A program made the position numbers and the translations under genes. 64,000 nucleotides of DNA from Methylocapsa sp. D3K7. GTDB lineage: Bacteria; Pseudomonadota; Alphaproteobacteria; Rhizobiales; Beijerinckiaceae. Of the stretch, positions 18,377-27,915 are shown piece by piece. Positions within the stretch are counted from its first letter, which is position 1; every line of letters starts with the position of its first letter. The stretch spans positions 4,074,501 through 4,138,500 of the forward strand of contig NZ_CP123229.1 of NCBI RefSeq assembly GCF_029855125.1, read 5' to 3'. The notes beneath the pieces were generated by a model that was not told the DNA's origin, made no database searches, and saw only the letters and a list, made by a program, of their open reading frames with translations.

Positions 18377-19405
18377 ATGATCAGTGGTGCCAACTATTTA
18401 GGCAATTGTGGACGCGGAGCGCTCCAGATCGGCGGCGCCGAGCTTCCTGGGCGCGCGTTTTTGGCACCCATGGCAGGGGTGACGGACATCGGCATGCGGC
18501 GGCTCGCGCACCGGTTTGGAGCCGCGCTTACCGTCACCGAGATGATCGCGGCAAATTACTTCTCCCGCGGGGATGCCGCCAATCTGATGAAAGCCGCCGG
18601 AGACGGCTGCGGCCTCCATGTTGTTCAGATCGCTGGCTGCGATCCTTATGTTATGGCGGAAGCGGCGCGGCTCGCACAGGATTCTGGGGCTGCGATCATT
18701 GACATCAACATGGGCTGCCCCGCTAAAAAAGTCACGAACGGCTATGCCGGGTCTCATTTGATGCGCGACCTCCCGCTGGCGGTGGCGCTTATTCGCGCCA
18801 CCATCGCGGCCGTGCGCGTCCCGGTGACATTGAAAATGCGGCTTGGCTGGGATGATCAATCGGTCAATGCGCCCGAACTCGCGAGGTTGGCGGAGGCTGA
18901 GGGGATCGCCATGCTCAGTGTCCATGGCCGTACGCGTTGCCAGCTTTATTCGGGCCGGGCAAACTGGGCGGCGATCGGCGAGGTCAAGAAAGCAGTTTCG
19001 ATACCGGTGGCCGCGAATGGCGATTGCGCGAGCCTCGCGGACGCCGCTTCGATGCTGGCGCAATCCGGCGCCGATGCCGTGATGATCGGCCGTGCCGCGA
19101 TCGGGCGACCGTGGTTCGTTGGCGAGGTCGCGCATTTTCTGGCGCATGGCCAAGTTCGGTCAGAAATTCCCCTTGCAGCGCGCAAACATGCGGTGCTCGA
19201 GCATTTTGAGAGTTTGCTCGAAATGTTGGGTGCGGGGCGGGGTGTTCGGCACGCGCGCAAGCACCTGGCCGCCTACGCCGAAAGGGCAGGGGTCCGCGAC
19301 AGCGCCATGCTGGGCCAGAGTCTGGTCAAACTCGATTGCCCAACCGCAATCCGGTCGGTCATCGTCCAACTCTTCGATTCTCCTTTGTTGACGGAGGCGG
19401 CATGA
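18377..19405 (+). CDS. dusB: tRNA-dihydrouridine synthase (NifR3/DusB type)
   Basis: FMN enzyme reducing uridine to dihydrouridine in tRNA, 342 aa. TIM barrel with [12 protein letters not shown] (FMN loop), the catalytic Cys in [16 protein letters not shown], the HGRTR segment and [14 protein letters not shown] phosphate-binding loops. First gene of an operon with ntrB (4-bp ATGA overlap) and ntrC, the classical nifR3-ntrBC order. No good alternative start exists downstream before conserved sequence. Confidence 0.95.
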   Translation: MISGANYLGNCGRGALQIGGAELPGRAFLAPMAGVTDIGMRRLAHRFGAALTVTEMIAANYFSRGDAANLMKAAGDGCGLHVVQIAGCDPYVMAEAARLAQDSGAAIIDINMGCPAKKVTNGYAGSHLMRDLPLAVALIRATIAAVRVPVTLKMRLGWDDQSVNAPELARLAEAEGIAMLSVHGRTRCQLYSGRANWAAIGEVKKAVSIPVAANGDCASLADAASMLAQSGADAVMIGRAAIGRPWFVGEVAHFLAHGQVRSEIPLAARKHAVLEHFESLLEMLGAGRGVRHARKHLAAYAERAGVRDSAMLGQSLVKLDCPTAIRSVIVQLFDSPLLTEAA

Positions 19406-20571
19406 GTGCGGCTTTTACCTCGTCATTTTCTTCCCCAAGTTCGGCGCTGGCGGCAGGCGGAAATCCTGGTACGCACGCAGTCAAGCTTTTAAACGCCTTG
19501 CCGCATCCCGTGATCGCCGTGCTGCCGGACGGTTCGATAGCCAGCGCCAATCCGGCGGCCGAGGCCTTTTTCGGCATGAGCCGGACATCCCTCCGGCATC
19601 TCAGGCTCGCTCATCTCGTCTCGGCGGGATCTCCCCTCTTGTCCTTGGTTGAACAAGTCAAATCCGGGTGCGCCGCGATCAACGAGTACCGTGTGGAATT
19701 AAGCTTGGCAAAAGTCCGAGACCACAGGCTGGTCGATATCTTTGTAACGCCGTTACAAGAGCCGAGCGATGGCGTCGTTATCATGCTGCAGGAGCGCGGC
19801 CTTTCGGCAAAAATCGACCGCCAGCTCACCCATCGCGGTGCCGGACGCTCGGTCGCCGCGATGGCATCGGTTCTGGCGCATGAAGTGAAGAACCCATTGT
19901 CAGGTATTCGCGGCGCCGCCCAACTGCTTGAAACCGACGCAACCGATGAAGACCGCGCGCTCACGCGGCTCATTTGCGAGGAGACCGACCGGATTGTGAA
20001 GCTTGTCGACCGGATGAGCGCATTTTCCGAAATCCACTCCGTTCAACACGAAAAAATTAACATTCATGCCGTGCTCGACCACGTCAAGAAAGTCTCGCAG
20101 GCCGGGTTTGCGCGCCACATCCGGTTTCACGAACGCTATGATCCTTCGCTTCCCCCGGTGTTTGGCAACAAGGATCAACTCATTCAGATTTTCTTGAACT
20201 TGGTCAAGAATGCCGCCGAGTCGATCGGCGAAACGCGCAAGGACGGAGACATCGAATTGACGAGCGCTTTCCGGCCGGGCGTCCGTCTGCAAATCCCCGG
20301 CAATAAGGCGCCGGTAAGCTTGCCGCTCGAATTTTGCGTGCGCGACAACGGCCCCGGCGTCGCACCGGAGCTGGTTCCTTATTTGTACGATCCCTTTGTT
20401 ACGACAAAGGCAACCGGAACTGGCCTAGGGCTTGCTTTGGTAGCAAAGATAATTGGCGATCATGGTGGTACTATAGAATGCGAATCCTCTCCCCGCCGCA
20501 CGACGTTCCGGGTTCTCATGCCCATTTTTGTCTCACGTGACGGCCAGGGAACGCAGCGCGGTCAAGGCTAA
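19402..20571 (+). CDS. ntrB: Nitrogen regulation sensor kinase NtrB
   Basis: Histidine kinase/phosphatase (GlnL) that phosphorylates NtrC when nitrogen is short and is controlled by PII. It has 389 aa and no membrane segments: a PAS domain (about 35-140), the H-box [20 protein letters not shown] with the phospho-accepting His, the N-box NLVKNAAES, and G-boxes DNGPGVAPE and [12 protein letters not shown]. The ATG at 19402 overlaps the dusB stop; an alternative start at 19336 inside dusB is unlikely. Confidence 0.95.
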   Translation: MSAAFTSSFSSPSSALAAGGNPGTHAVKLLNALPHPVIAVLPDGSIASANPAAEAFFGMSRTSLRHLRLAHLVSAGSPLLSLVEQVKSGCAAINEYRVELSLAKVRDHRLVDIFVTPLQEPSDGVVIMLQERGLSAKIDRQLTHRGAGRSVAAMASVLAHEVKNPLSGIRGAAQLLETDATDEDRALTRLICEETDRIVKLVDRMSAFSEIHSVQHEKINIHAVLDHVKKVSQAGFARHIRFHERYDPSLPPVFGNKDQLIQIFLNLVKNAAESIGETRKDGDIELTSAFRPGVRLQIPGNKAPVSLPLEFCVRDNGPGVAPELVPYLYDPFVTTKATGTGLGLALVAKIIGDHGGTIECESSPRRTTFRVLMPIFVSRDGQGTQRGQG

Positions 20572-20679
20572 AGTCCGATTTCCACAGCTGCGGACTTCCG
20601 CCGTGGCGGGGGAAGCCGCGCCTCATTTTGAATACGGCGGGTTCGAGCAAATTGCCTGCCGGCAGGAAGGTGCAATGTG

Positions 20680-22158
20680 ATGGCGGCGGGCAATATTCTC
20701 ATTGCTGACGATGATACGGCCATCCGGACTGTCCTCAGCCAGGCTTTGTCGCGTGCGGGCTATGACGTGCGGACAACCGGCAACGCCGCAACTCTGTGGC
20801 GGTGGGTTCAATCGGGCGAAGGCGATCTCGTGATTACCGATGTTGTCATGCCGGACGAAAATGCTTTCGAGCTCCTGCCGAAGATGAAGAAAATCCGGCC
20901 GGACCTGCCGATCATCGTCATGAGCGCGCAAAATACCTTCATGACCGCGATCAAGGCCTCCGAGCGCGGCGCTTATGATTATTTGCCAAAACCCTTCGAT
21001 TTGCGGGAGCTGGTGTCGATTGTCGGCCGGGCGATGTCCGAGCCCAAAAATCGCGTCCGTGCCGCGCCCGATGCCGAATTGGATGGGATGCCGCTTGTTG
21101 GCCGTTCCCCGGCCATGCAAGAAATCTATCGCGCCTTGGCGCGCCTGATGCAGACCGATCTCACGATCATGATTAGCGGCGAATCCGGCACCGGCAAGGA
21201 GCTTGTCGCGCGGGCGCTGCACGACTACGGCAAACGGAAAAAAGGTCCCTTTGTCGCGATCAACATGGCAGCGATCCCCCGCGATCTTATCGAGAGCGAA
21301 TTGTTCGGACATGAAAAAGGGGCTTTCACCGGTGCCGCTCAGCGGTCCGCCGGCCGCTTTGAACAGGCCGAGGGAGGCACGCTGTTTTTGGATGAAATCG
21401 GCGACATGCCGATGGAAGCGCAGACGAGACTTTTGCGGGTGCTGCAACAAGGGGAATATACAACGGTCGGCGGCCGCACCCCCATCAAGACAAATGTGCG
21501 GATCATCGCCGCGACGAACAAAGATTTGGGTGGCCAGATCCGCCAAGGCCTGTTCCGCGAGGATCTGTTTTTCCGGTTGAATGTTGTACCCTTGCGACTG
21601 CCTCCGTTGCGTGAACGCCTCGAGGACATCGCCGATCTCGCGCAACATTTCTTCGTGCTCGCCGCCGCCGAGGGCTTGCCTTTGAAGCGTATCGAACCCG
21701 AGGCTTTGGAGCGCCTCAGGCGCTATCGCTGGCCTGGCAATATCAGGGAACTTGAAAATCTGACCCGCCGGCTTGCCGCTCTTTATCCACAAGAGTCGAT
21801 CACGGCACAATTGGTCGACATGGAACTGAATGTCGATGCGCCAGAGCTTGCGTCCGGCTATTCGGCGGCGCCAGCGGCGGGAAACGCTCGCTCACCTGAG
21901 CCAGAGAAGTATCAAACACTTGCAGGCGCGATGGAACGGCATCTCTCCGAGCTTTTCCATGCCCATGGAGCAAATCTGCCCCCTCCCGGTCTCTACCACC
22001 GGATCCTGCGCGAGATCGAATATCCGGTGATTTCAGCGGCGCTCGCCGCCACACGCGGCAATCAGATCAAGGCGGCCGAACTGTTGGGTCTCAACCGCAA
22101 CACATTGCGCAAGAAAGTCCGCGATTTGGACATCCGATGGATGCGTACGCCGCGTTGA
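20680..22158 (+). CDS. ntrC: Nitrogen regulation response regulator NtrC
   Basis: Sigma-54-dependent activator of nitrogen-assimilation genes, 492 aa. Receiver domain (about 1-120; acidic pocket ADDDT, phospho-Asp in [10 protein letters not shown]), AAA+ domain with Walker A GESGTGKE, the sigma-54-contacting GAFTGA loop and Walker [10 protein letters not shown], then a Fis-type helix-turn-helix ([19 protein letters not shown]). A GTG at 20677 adjoins the ATG; an AGGAAGG box serves either. It lies 108 bp after ntrB. The usual next genes ntrY-ntrX are not here but at 33.7-37.4 kb on the other strand. Confidence 0.96.
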   Translation: MAAGNILIADDDTAIRTVLSQALSRAGYDVRTTGNAATLWRWVQSGEGDLVITDVVMPDENAFELLPKMKKIRPDLPIIVMSAQNTFMTAIKASERGAYDYLPKPFDLRELVSIVGRAMSEPKNRVRAAPDAELDGMPLVGRSPAMQEIYRALARLMQTDLTIMISGESGTGKELVARALHDYGKRKKGPFVAINMAAIPRDLIESELFGHEKGAFTGAAQRSAGRFEQAEGGTLFLDEIGDMPMEAQTRLLRVLQQGEYTTVGGRTPIKTNVRIIAATNKDLGGQIRQGLFREDLFFRLNVVPLRLPPLRERLEDIADLAQHFFVLAAAEGLPLKRIEPEALERLRRYRWPGNIRELENLTRRLAALYPQESITAQLVDMELNVDAPELASGYSAAPAAGNARSPEPEKYQTLAGAMERHLSELFHAHGANLPPPGLYHRILREIEYPVISAALAATRGNQIKAAELLGLNRNTLRKKVRDLDIRWMRTPR

Positions 22159-22285
22159 GGCATGGCAGGATCATCCGCTTGAAGGGGAACTGTTTTCTTC
22201 AAGACGATTAAACTCTATATTTCCAGGGAATCTGATCCGATCCCCAAGCTTTCCGTGAAACGGAAGCCCAGAAAAAAGCAAACCG

Positions 22286-23107
22286 ATGCGGGAAGCGCCA
22301 CCGCCTAGCAAAGAGTCTGATCCGTCCCTGGTCAGCAAGGCGGCCGATCCCATCGCCATGGCCCGGCGCGATCTCAAGAAGGCACTCCCGAGGCGTTTCT
22401 TCAAGGAAGCCATTGCGCAAGAACGCGATGGTAAATTCGTCCTGCTTCTCGATGGCCGCGCCGCCAAAACTCCAGGCGGCCATCCATTGGCGTTGCCTAC
22501 CATGGCCGCGGCGCTGGCTGTCGCGGCGGAGTGGTCGGCGGCGGGTGAAATTATCGATCCAGCCGAAATGCCCTTGACGCGCATCGTCAATTCCGCGATC
22601 GACGGTGTCGCGCACCGGCTTGATGCGACGGCGGCGGAAATTGCCAAATACGCCGGATCGGATCTTATTTGTTACCGTGCGGCCGAGCCGGAAGCGCTTG
22701 CCATCGCACAGGCCGCCGCTTGGGACCCGGTTCTCGCTTTCGCGAGGAATAAGCTCTCTGCCCCTTTCATCTGTACCCAAGGCATGGTGTTCGTCAAACA
22801 GTCAGAGGCCGCAATCACGGCGGTGAGGCATGCCATCGGGAGGATAGCGGAGAGCGGCGCCGGAGCACCCTTTGCGCTTGCCGCGCTGCATGTGATGACG
22901 ACACTCACTGGTTCCGCCTTGCTTGCACTTGCCGTCGCATATGGCGAACTCGAGCCCGCAGAAGCTTGGCAGGCCGCGCATGTTGACGAGGATTTTGAGA
23001 TCCGGACTTGGGGCGAGGATACTGAGGCCATGCGGCGCCGGGCTTCACGCTGGTGCGAGATGAATGCGGCGGCCATTCTCTGGCAAGATGTCCAGAGCGG
23101 CGTCTAA
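22286..23107 (+). CDS. ATP12 family F1-ATPase assembly chaperone
   Basis: Protein of 273 aa with the ATP12 fold; in mitochondria ATP12 binds the F1 alpha subunit during assembly and alphaproteobacterial homologues are thought to do the same. Recognisable segments are RRFFKEAIAQERDGKFVLLLDGRAAKTPGGHPL, EWSAAGEIIDPAEMPLTRI, and a C-terminal EAWQAAHVDEDFEIRTWGEDTEA. Its last 4 bp overlap the stop of the convergent DUF4260 gene. No ATP synthase genes lie nearby in this window. Confidence 0.92.
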   Translation: MREAPPPSKESDPSLVSKAADPIAMARRDLKKALPRRFFKEAIAQERDGKFVLLLDGRAAKTPGGHPLALPTMAAALAVAAEWSAAGEIIDPAEMPLTRIVNSAIDGVAHRLDATAAEIAKYAGSDLICYRAAEPEALAIAQAAAWDPVLAFARNKLSAPFICTQGMVFVKQSEAAITAVRHAIGRIAESGAGAPFALAALHVMTTLTGSALLALAVAYGELEPAEAWQAAHVDEDFEIRTWGEDTEAMRRRASRWCEMNAAAILWQDVQSGV

Positions 23108-23502
23108 CCCTGCGCTTGCCGCCCGATTTGGCCAAGGTGGGTGAAGGTGAAACCATCCCCATATTTGAGGCCATAGCCAACCATGCGATCAATCCCGATG
23201 TGGGCGCTCCAGATAAGCGCAAGAGCAATCCCCGTCGGCATAGCCAGTGCCGTCGCCGCACCGAAGAGAATGACCGGCCCCAAATAAACATGAACAGTAT
23301 TATAAGCGATCGCGCCGATGCGCGGCCCGGCGAGATAGCAAAGGATCGAAAGGTCAGGAGCGAGAATGAATGCCGCGAAGAGCCACCAGGATGCGCCGCT
23401 CCAGCTGGAAGCCACGATCGAGGCGAGAGCGACGGCAAATCCCTCCACCTGTAACAAGACACGCGGGACGCCGTTGACGAAACCTGGGGTCTTGGCGATC
23501 AT
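23104..23502 (-). CDS. DUF4260 small membrane protein
   Basis: Membrane protein of 132 aa with about four hydrophobic segments. LLQVEGFAVALASIV at the start, APDLSILCYLAGPRIGAIAYNTVH in the middle and WSAHIGIDRMVGYGLKYGDGFTFTHLG at the end are the DUF4260 pattern. Function unknown. I prefer the ATG at 23502, which follows GAGAAG, to the in-frame ATG at 23520. It converges on ATP12 with a 4-bp overlap and is divergent from pccB. Confidence 0.85.
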   Translation of the reverse strand: MIAKTPGFVNGVPRVLLQVEGFAVALASIVASSWSGASWWLFAAFILAPDLSILCYLAGPRIGAIAYNTVHVYLGPVILFGAATALAMPTGIALALIWSAHIGIDRMVGYGLKYGDGFTFTHLGQIGRQAQG

Positions 23503-23599
23503 GTAACTTCTCTTTCGCATGTTTTTCGGGTGACGTGTTTCTCTTGCTTTCTCTCAAGCCAATACGCAAGCGAACGCATCACAAGCTTTGGTGAACGCA

Positions 23600-25132
23600 A
23601 TGAAGCCTATTTTCGAGCGGCTTGCCGCCCGCCGTGCGCGCGCCCTCGAAGGTGGCGGTACGGAGCGGATCGAGGCGCAGCACCGGCGCGGCAAACTCAG
23701 TGCGCGGGAGCGCATCGCTCTTCTCATCGACGAAGGTTCGTTTGAGGAATTCGGGATGTTCGTCGAACATCGCGCACGTGATTTTGGCATGGATAAGCGC
23801 CGCGTCCCGGGCGATGGCGTCGTCATCGGTTGGGGTACCGTCAATGGGCGTGGCGTCTTCGTGTTCGCCAAGGATTTCACCGTCTTCGGCGGTTCGCTTT
23901 CCGAAACGCACGCGCAAAAAATTGCCAGCCTGCAGGATATGGCGCTGAAAAACCGGGCGCCGCTCATCGGGCTTTTTGACTCCGGGGGCGCCCGCATTCA
24001 GGAAGGCGTCGCGGCACTCGCCGGTTATGGCGAGGTTTTTCAGCGCAATGTCCTCGCATCCGGAGTGATCCCGCAGATCTCTCTTATCATGGGTCCGTGC
24101 GCGGGCGGCGATGTGTACTCGCCCGCATTGACCGACTTCATCTTCATGGTCAAGGACACGAGCTACATGTTCGTCACCGGTCCCGATGTTGTCCGGGCAG
24201 TGACGAATGAAATCGTCAGCGCCGAGGATCTCGGCGGCACTTCCGTTCATACGGTCAAAAGTTCGATAGCCGACGGCGCCTATGACACTGACGTCGAGGC
24301 CTTGCTGCAAATGCGACGGCTCATCGATTTTCTACCTTCGTCCAACACGAGCGAAATACCGGAGTGGCCAAGTTTCGATGACCCGGAGCGGTGCGAGGCC
24401 TCGCTCGACAGTTTGGCGCCGGACGATCAAACAAAACCCTATGACATCAAGGAACTCATCGCCAAGACGGTGGACGAGGGCGATTTCTTCGAGATCCAAG
24501 AGGCTCATGCGCGCAATATCGTGACCGGCTTCGGGCGCCTCGGTGGCCGCACGGCGGGGTTCGTCGCCAATCAGCCGATGGTGCTCGCGGGCACGCTCGA
24601 CAGTGCCGCCTCGCGCAAGGCGGCCCGTTTCGTGCGGTTCTGCGATTGCTTCAACATCCCGATCGTGACCTTCGTCGATGTGCCGGGCTTTCTCCCAGGC
24701 ACCGAGCAGGAATATGGCGGCCTCATCAAGCATGGCGCCAAACTGCTCTATGCCTATGGCGAGGCGACGGTCCCGAAGGTCACGGTCATCACCCGCAAAG
24801 CGTTTGGCGGCGCCTATGACGTCATGGCCTCGAAGCATTTGCGCGGCGACGTGAATTTCGCATGGCCGGGCGCTGGCATCGCGGTGATGGGCGCCAAGGG
24901 CGCGGTCGAGATCATCTTCCGCTCCGACATCGGCGACACGGACAAAATCGCCGAACGCACGCGCGAATATGAAGAGCGCTTTTTAACGCCTTTCGTGGCG
25001 GCGGAGCGCTTCTATATCGACGATATCATCATGCCGCATGAAACCCGCAAGCGCGTCATCCGCGCGCTCACCATGCTGCGCAACAAGGCCCTGCAAAACC
25101 CCTGGAAGAAGCACGGCAACATTCCGTTGTGA
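23600..25132 (+). CDS. pccB: Propionyl-CoA carboxylase beta chain
   Basis: Carboxyltransferase subunit of 510 aa, making methylmalonyl-CoA from propionyl-CoA with the biotin-bearing PccA. Crotonase-fold halves show [19 protein letters not shown] and [12 protein letters not shown] in the N-half, and [13 protein letters not shown] and [19 protein letters not shown] in the C-half. The ATG at 23600 gives the standard start [22 protein letters not shown] codons at 23588/23591 would add four residues. The matching pccA is 5 kb away, across a multicopper oxidase and a receptor gene. Confidence 0.95.
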   Translation: MKPIFERLAARRARALEGGGTERIEAQHRRGKLSARERIALLIDEGSFEEFGMFVEHRARDFGMDKRRVPGDGVVIGWGTVNGRGVFVFAKDFTVFGGSLSETHAQKIASLQDMALKNRAPLIGLFDSGGARIQEGVAALAGYGEVFQRNVLASGVIPQISLIMGPCAGGDVYSPALTDFIFMVKDTSYMFVTGPDVVRAVTNEIVSAEDLGGTSVHTVKSSIADGAYDTDVEALLQMRRLIDFLPSSNTSEIPEWPSFDDPERCEASLDSLAPDDQTKPYDIKELIAKTVDEGDFFEIQEAHARNIVTGFGRLGGRTAGFVANQPMVLAGTLDSAASRKAARFVRFCDCFNIPIVTFVDVPGFLPGTEQEYGGLIKHGAKLLYAYGEATVPKVTVITRKAFGGAYDVMASKHLRGDVNFAWPGAGIAVMGAKGAVEIIFRSDIGDTDKIAERTREYEERFLTPFVAAERFYIDDIIMPHETRKRVIRALTMLRNKALQNPWKKHGNIPL

Positions 25133-25304
25133 TTGCGGAGGGGGGCTTTGGGCTGTTCAGATTTTTTTCGCCAGCGCGGCAATGCCGCTAGAGCGGTTTC
25201 GAGTGCAGATTAGATTGAGTCTTAAGTAAAACGCGTATTATACTTTTAAACTATTCCAATTCTACTTTATAATTCTTGCTTTTCCATCAAGCCTCCACCA
25301 TTGC

Positions 25305-25321
25305 ACACGATATTATCGTGT
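25305..25321. promoter_or_regulatory. Inverted repeat upstream of the multicopper oxidase
   Basis: acacgat-att-atcgtgt: perfect 7-bp arms with 3-bp spacer, ending 24 bp before the start codon and within an AT-rich leader (25180-25340). The position suits an operator or 5' hairpin. No regulator gene adjacent to it was seen, so the binding factor is unknown. Confidence 0.4.
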
Positions 25322-25345
25322 TACTCACGTGAATTGGAGGATGGC

Positions 25346-27427
25346 ATGGAAGTCCCAGCTTCGGAGCGCTTGCGTCAGGTGCTGGCTGCTTTCGCTTTCT
25401 TATTTTCCGCGGGCGCGGCGGGCGCGGTTGACCTTCAAGAGCCGGTCACGCTGCAAAGCAAGAAAGGCGTGCTCGATATTCTGCTCGTCGCCAAGGCGGC
25501 TACGATTCCGTCTCTCTCACCGTTGAACCCGACAGGCTGGGTTTATGACATTTGCCTCAATCCTCACAATGGAGCAAATGATTGCCCGGCCGTGGCCGGT
25601 TCGCCCAATCTTTATGGCGGCACCCGCTTGCAACTCTCGCAAGGCGACACGCTGAAAATTCATCTCGTGAACAAGCTGCCGCTGATCACTGACTCCGATC
25701 ACGCGCAAGACCCCGACGAAGCGTTCCTGGCTCTCAATCCAACGAACATCCATACACACGGTTTGATCGTGTCGCCGCATTATCCATCAAAGTCCGATCC
25801 AACCTATGGCGACAATGTTTTCGTGCTAACGTTCAATTCGGCCAATGGTGCTCCTATTGTGAGCCCGCACATTCATGGCGTGGTTGCCTTCGATTCGACC
25901 GACTATTCCATCAAAATACCAGCGCATCATCCCTCGGGACTTTACTGGTTCCATCCCCATGCGCATGGGATCGCGCTCAATCAAGTCACGGCGGGCATGG
26001 CGGGCATTATTACCATTGGGAATACCAAAGATTATCTTTGTAACGATGCGGGCTGCGCGACTTTCTCCAAGACGATCGGGGTCCGCCATATCATCCTGAA
26101 AGACACGCAGGTTTTGGCGGATGGCACGCTCAAGGATCAAGAGGATCCCGACTTTTGCCTGCCGCCTAATGAAATCTCGCTCGCCGGCCCATTGGGGCAG
26201 GGGTATTGCCCAGGCCAGGATCATAGCGGCGATGAGGGCGGCAATTACACGGGTGGGCGCTGGTTCTTTACCATCAACGGGCAACAATTTCCCAATATCC
26301 CGATGACGGCGGCGGGCGGTGAAATCTGGCGCATCACCAATGCGTCTGCCAGTATTACATATGATCTGCGACTCTGGAATCCTGCGCAACAGCAGGACAT
26401 GATCGTTCAAGTGCTTTCGATCGATGGCGTTGGCATCAGTCCCGAAGCCGGACTTTCATCGCAGGCGATGGCGCAGATCATCGGCAACAAAGTGAGTCCG
26501 CTACCCTGTCCGGGCGTCACCGCAGCATCCGACAGCAAATCCGGCGTTCAACCGCTCTGCACCAAACGCCTTCTCATGATGCCAAGCACGCGGGCGGAAA
26601 TCAGAGTCGCTTATCGCGATGCCACGGGGGCCTTGACCACGCCGCCACCTGGTGCGCAAGCAATCTTTCGCACCGCTGGATTCGTCACTGGACCTGACGG
26701 CGACACTTGGCCGGCGGTCGATCTCGGCACCGTGCTGTTTGAAAGCCCGGCGGCGAAAGCCAAAGCTCCCGCCGCACTGAGCGTCAATGGCGGTGCCGCG
26801 GGTCTGATGGTGCCTCGCGCGCTTGCCTCGGACTTGATCTCCGCCAATGTCGCGGTTGGCGAGGATCCAACCTGCAAGACATTGCCGAAAAATCACAAAC
26901 GCCGGATCTTTTTCAACGCGCCGACTGATAATCCGGATGCATTCGGACTGGGATATGAAGAGCTTGATGAACACAATGTCCCGGTGCCAGGCACATTCAT
27001 GGATGTAAAGTCTTTCGATCCAATGCGTCCGACCGTGTGCTTGCCGTTGGGAGCAGGCAACGCGCCGGTCACGGAGCGTTGGCAACTCGTCAACCTCGCA
27101 GGCGAAGACCACAATTTCCACATGCATCAAGTCAGATTCCGCGCTTTGTCTGCCGCCGAACTCGATCAGACCAGTCTGCCGAGCACGATCTCTGGTCAGG
27201 GTGTGCTGCTTGACAGTGTGCCGCTGACACATGCTGACGGTATTTGTGCAAGTGTCGATGACTGGCGCAAAGGCGCGTGTACGGCGCATCCGGTCACGGT
27301 GGATATTCCTTTCGCGGTCGCCGGAGATTTCGTCTATCACTGCCATATTCTCGAACATGAGGACGGCGGCATGATGGCGCGCATTCGTGTCAGGCCAAAC
27401 ACCAGCCAAGCTGCGGGGTTGCGTTAA
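25346..27427 (+). CDS. Periplasmic multicopper oxidase
   Basis: Protein of 693 aa with a signal peptide (cleavage near AGAAGA-VD) and cupredoxin domains. Copper ligands are visible: HTHG and FHPHAHG (type 2/3 sites, N-terminal half), HNFHMHQVRF, and YHCHILEHEDGGMM with the type 1 Cys, His and a likely axial Met. Such enzymes oxidise metal ions (Cu+, Fe2+, Mn2+) or phenols with O2; the substrate cannot be told. It has several extra Cys residues (CLNPHNGANDC, CNDAGC, CTKR) that may form disulfides. The ATG at 25346 has TGGAGG 5 nt before it; an upstream start at 25301 would spoil the signal peptide. It converges on the 28-aa gene and the TonB receptor. Confidence 0.9.
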   Translation: MEVPASERLRQVLAAFAFLFSAGAAGAVDLQEPVTLQSKKGVLDILLVAKAATIPSLSPLNPTGWVYDICLNPHNGANDCPAVAGSPNLYGGTRLQLSQGDTLKIHLVNKLPLITDSDHAQDPDEAFLALNPTNIHTHGLIVSPHYPSKSDPTYGDNVFVLTFNSANGAPIVSPHIHGVVAFDSTDYSIKIPAHHPSGLYWFHPHAHGIALNQVTAGMAGIITIGNTKDYLCNDAGCATFSKTIGVRHIILKDTQVLADGTLKDQEDPDFCLPPNEISLAGPLGQGYCPGQDHSGDEGGNYTGGRWFFTINGQQFPNIPMTAAGGEIWRITNASASITYDLRLWNPAQQQDMIVQVLSIDGVGISPEAGLSSQAMAQIIGNKVSPLPCPGVTAASDSKSGVQPLCTKRLLMMPSTRAEIRVAYRDATGALTTPPPGAQAIFRTAGFVTGPDGDTWPAVDLGTVLFESPAAKAKAPAALSVNGGAAGLMVPRALASDLISANVAVGEDPTCKTLPKNHKRRIFFNAPTDNPDAFGLGYEELDEHNVPVPGTFMDVKSFDPMRPTVCLPLGAGNAPVTERWQLVNLAGEDHNFHMHQVRFRALSAAELDQTSLPSTISGQGVLLDSVPLTHADGICASVDDWRKGACTAHPVTVDIPFAVAGDFVYHCHILEHEDGGMMARIRVRPNTSQAAGLR

Positions 27428-27470
27428 TAGCAGACTCAGACTTTCCGTTGATCTGGAACTAATCGTGCGG

Positions 27471-27515
27471 ATTGAAAGATGGCCGAAGCAGCGTTTGCTT
27501 CGGCCATCTTTCAAT
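27471..27515. terminator. Long perfect hairpin, probably a bidirectional terminator
   Basis: 20-bp perfect stem (27471-27490 against 27496-27515) with a 5-nt gcgtt loop, 43 bp after the multicopper oxidase stop codon. The stop codon of the 28-aa minus-strand gene (27511-27513) is inside the right arm. It can end transcription from both converging genes; a T-run is lacking. Confidence 0.75.
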
Positions 27516-27597
27516 TATGCCAAAACAGAACGAGCAAAAGGATGATTGGCAAAGGTACTCCTAGTAGCCAAAGCAGGGCACCGCGTCCGATTCCCAT
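27511..27597 (-). CDS. 28-aa single-span membrane peptide
   Basis: Tiny gene below normal ORF cut-offs. The ATG at 27597 follows a perfect AGGAGG box (aggaggaacaacgATG). The product starts MGIGRGALLWLLGVPLPIIL and ends in LFWHN: one hydrophobic helix with a central Pro pair and a short polar N-terminus. I recall similar Leu/Pro-rich peptides of about this size in other Hyphomicrobiales, but the function is not known to me. Its stop lies in the terminator hairpin. The 318 bp upstream (27598-27915) shows no other gene. Confidence 0.7.
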   Translation of the reverse strand: MGIGRGALLWLLGVPLPIILLLVLFWHN

Positions 27598-27915
27598 CGT
27601 TGTTCCTCCTGAGTTATTGCAGGTGGCCTTCTAACGACATCAACAGGAACTGGTTCCATCGAGGGAAGAGTCTTCGATCCAATTTCGATCGACCGTGGCT
27701 TGACAGGAAGCGCCGTCACTAGATGCTTTGCGAGTTAAGAGGGATTACGCACGGCGCATCTGAATATCGCGAATATCCGTGTCGTAGTCCCCGGTAATAT
27801 CGTCTCTCACACGGATTGGTCGGGCTGCGGGGCCGTGTGAGCGCCGCTCTTCCGGGACAAAGAGCTCGATGCGAGTTAGCACAACTTCACTATGGAGAAA
27901 AAATTTCACGCGATA

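Noticed and set aside
21783..21792. TTTATCCACA, DnaA-box-like
   Set aside because: Lies inside the ntrC coding sequence and is single; expected by chance.
25190..25240. agagcggtttcgagtg... resembling dispersed Hyphomicrobiales intergenic repeats
   Set aside because: Only one copy in the window, so repeat status cannot be shown here.
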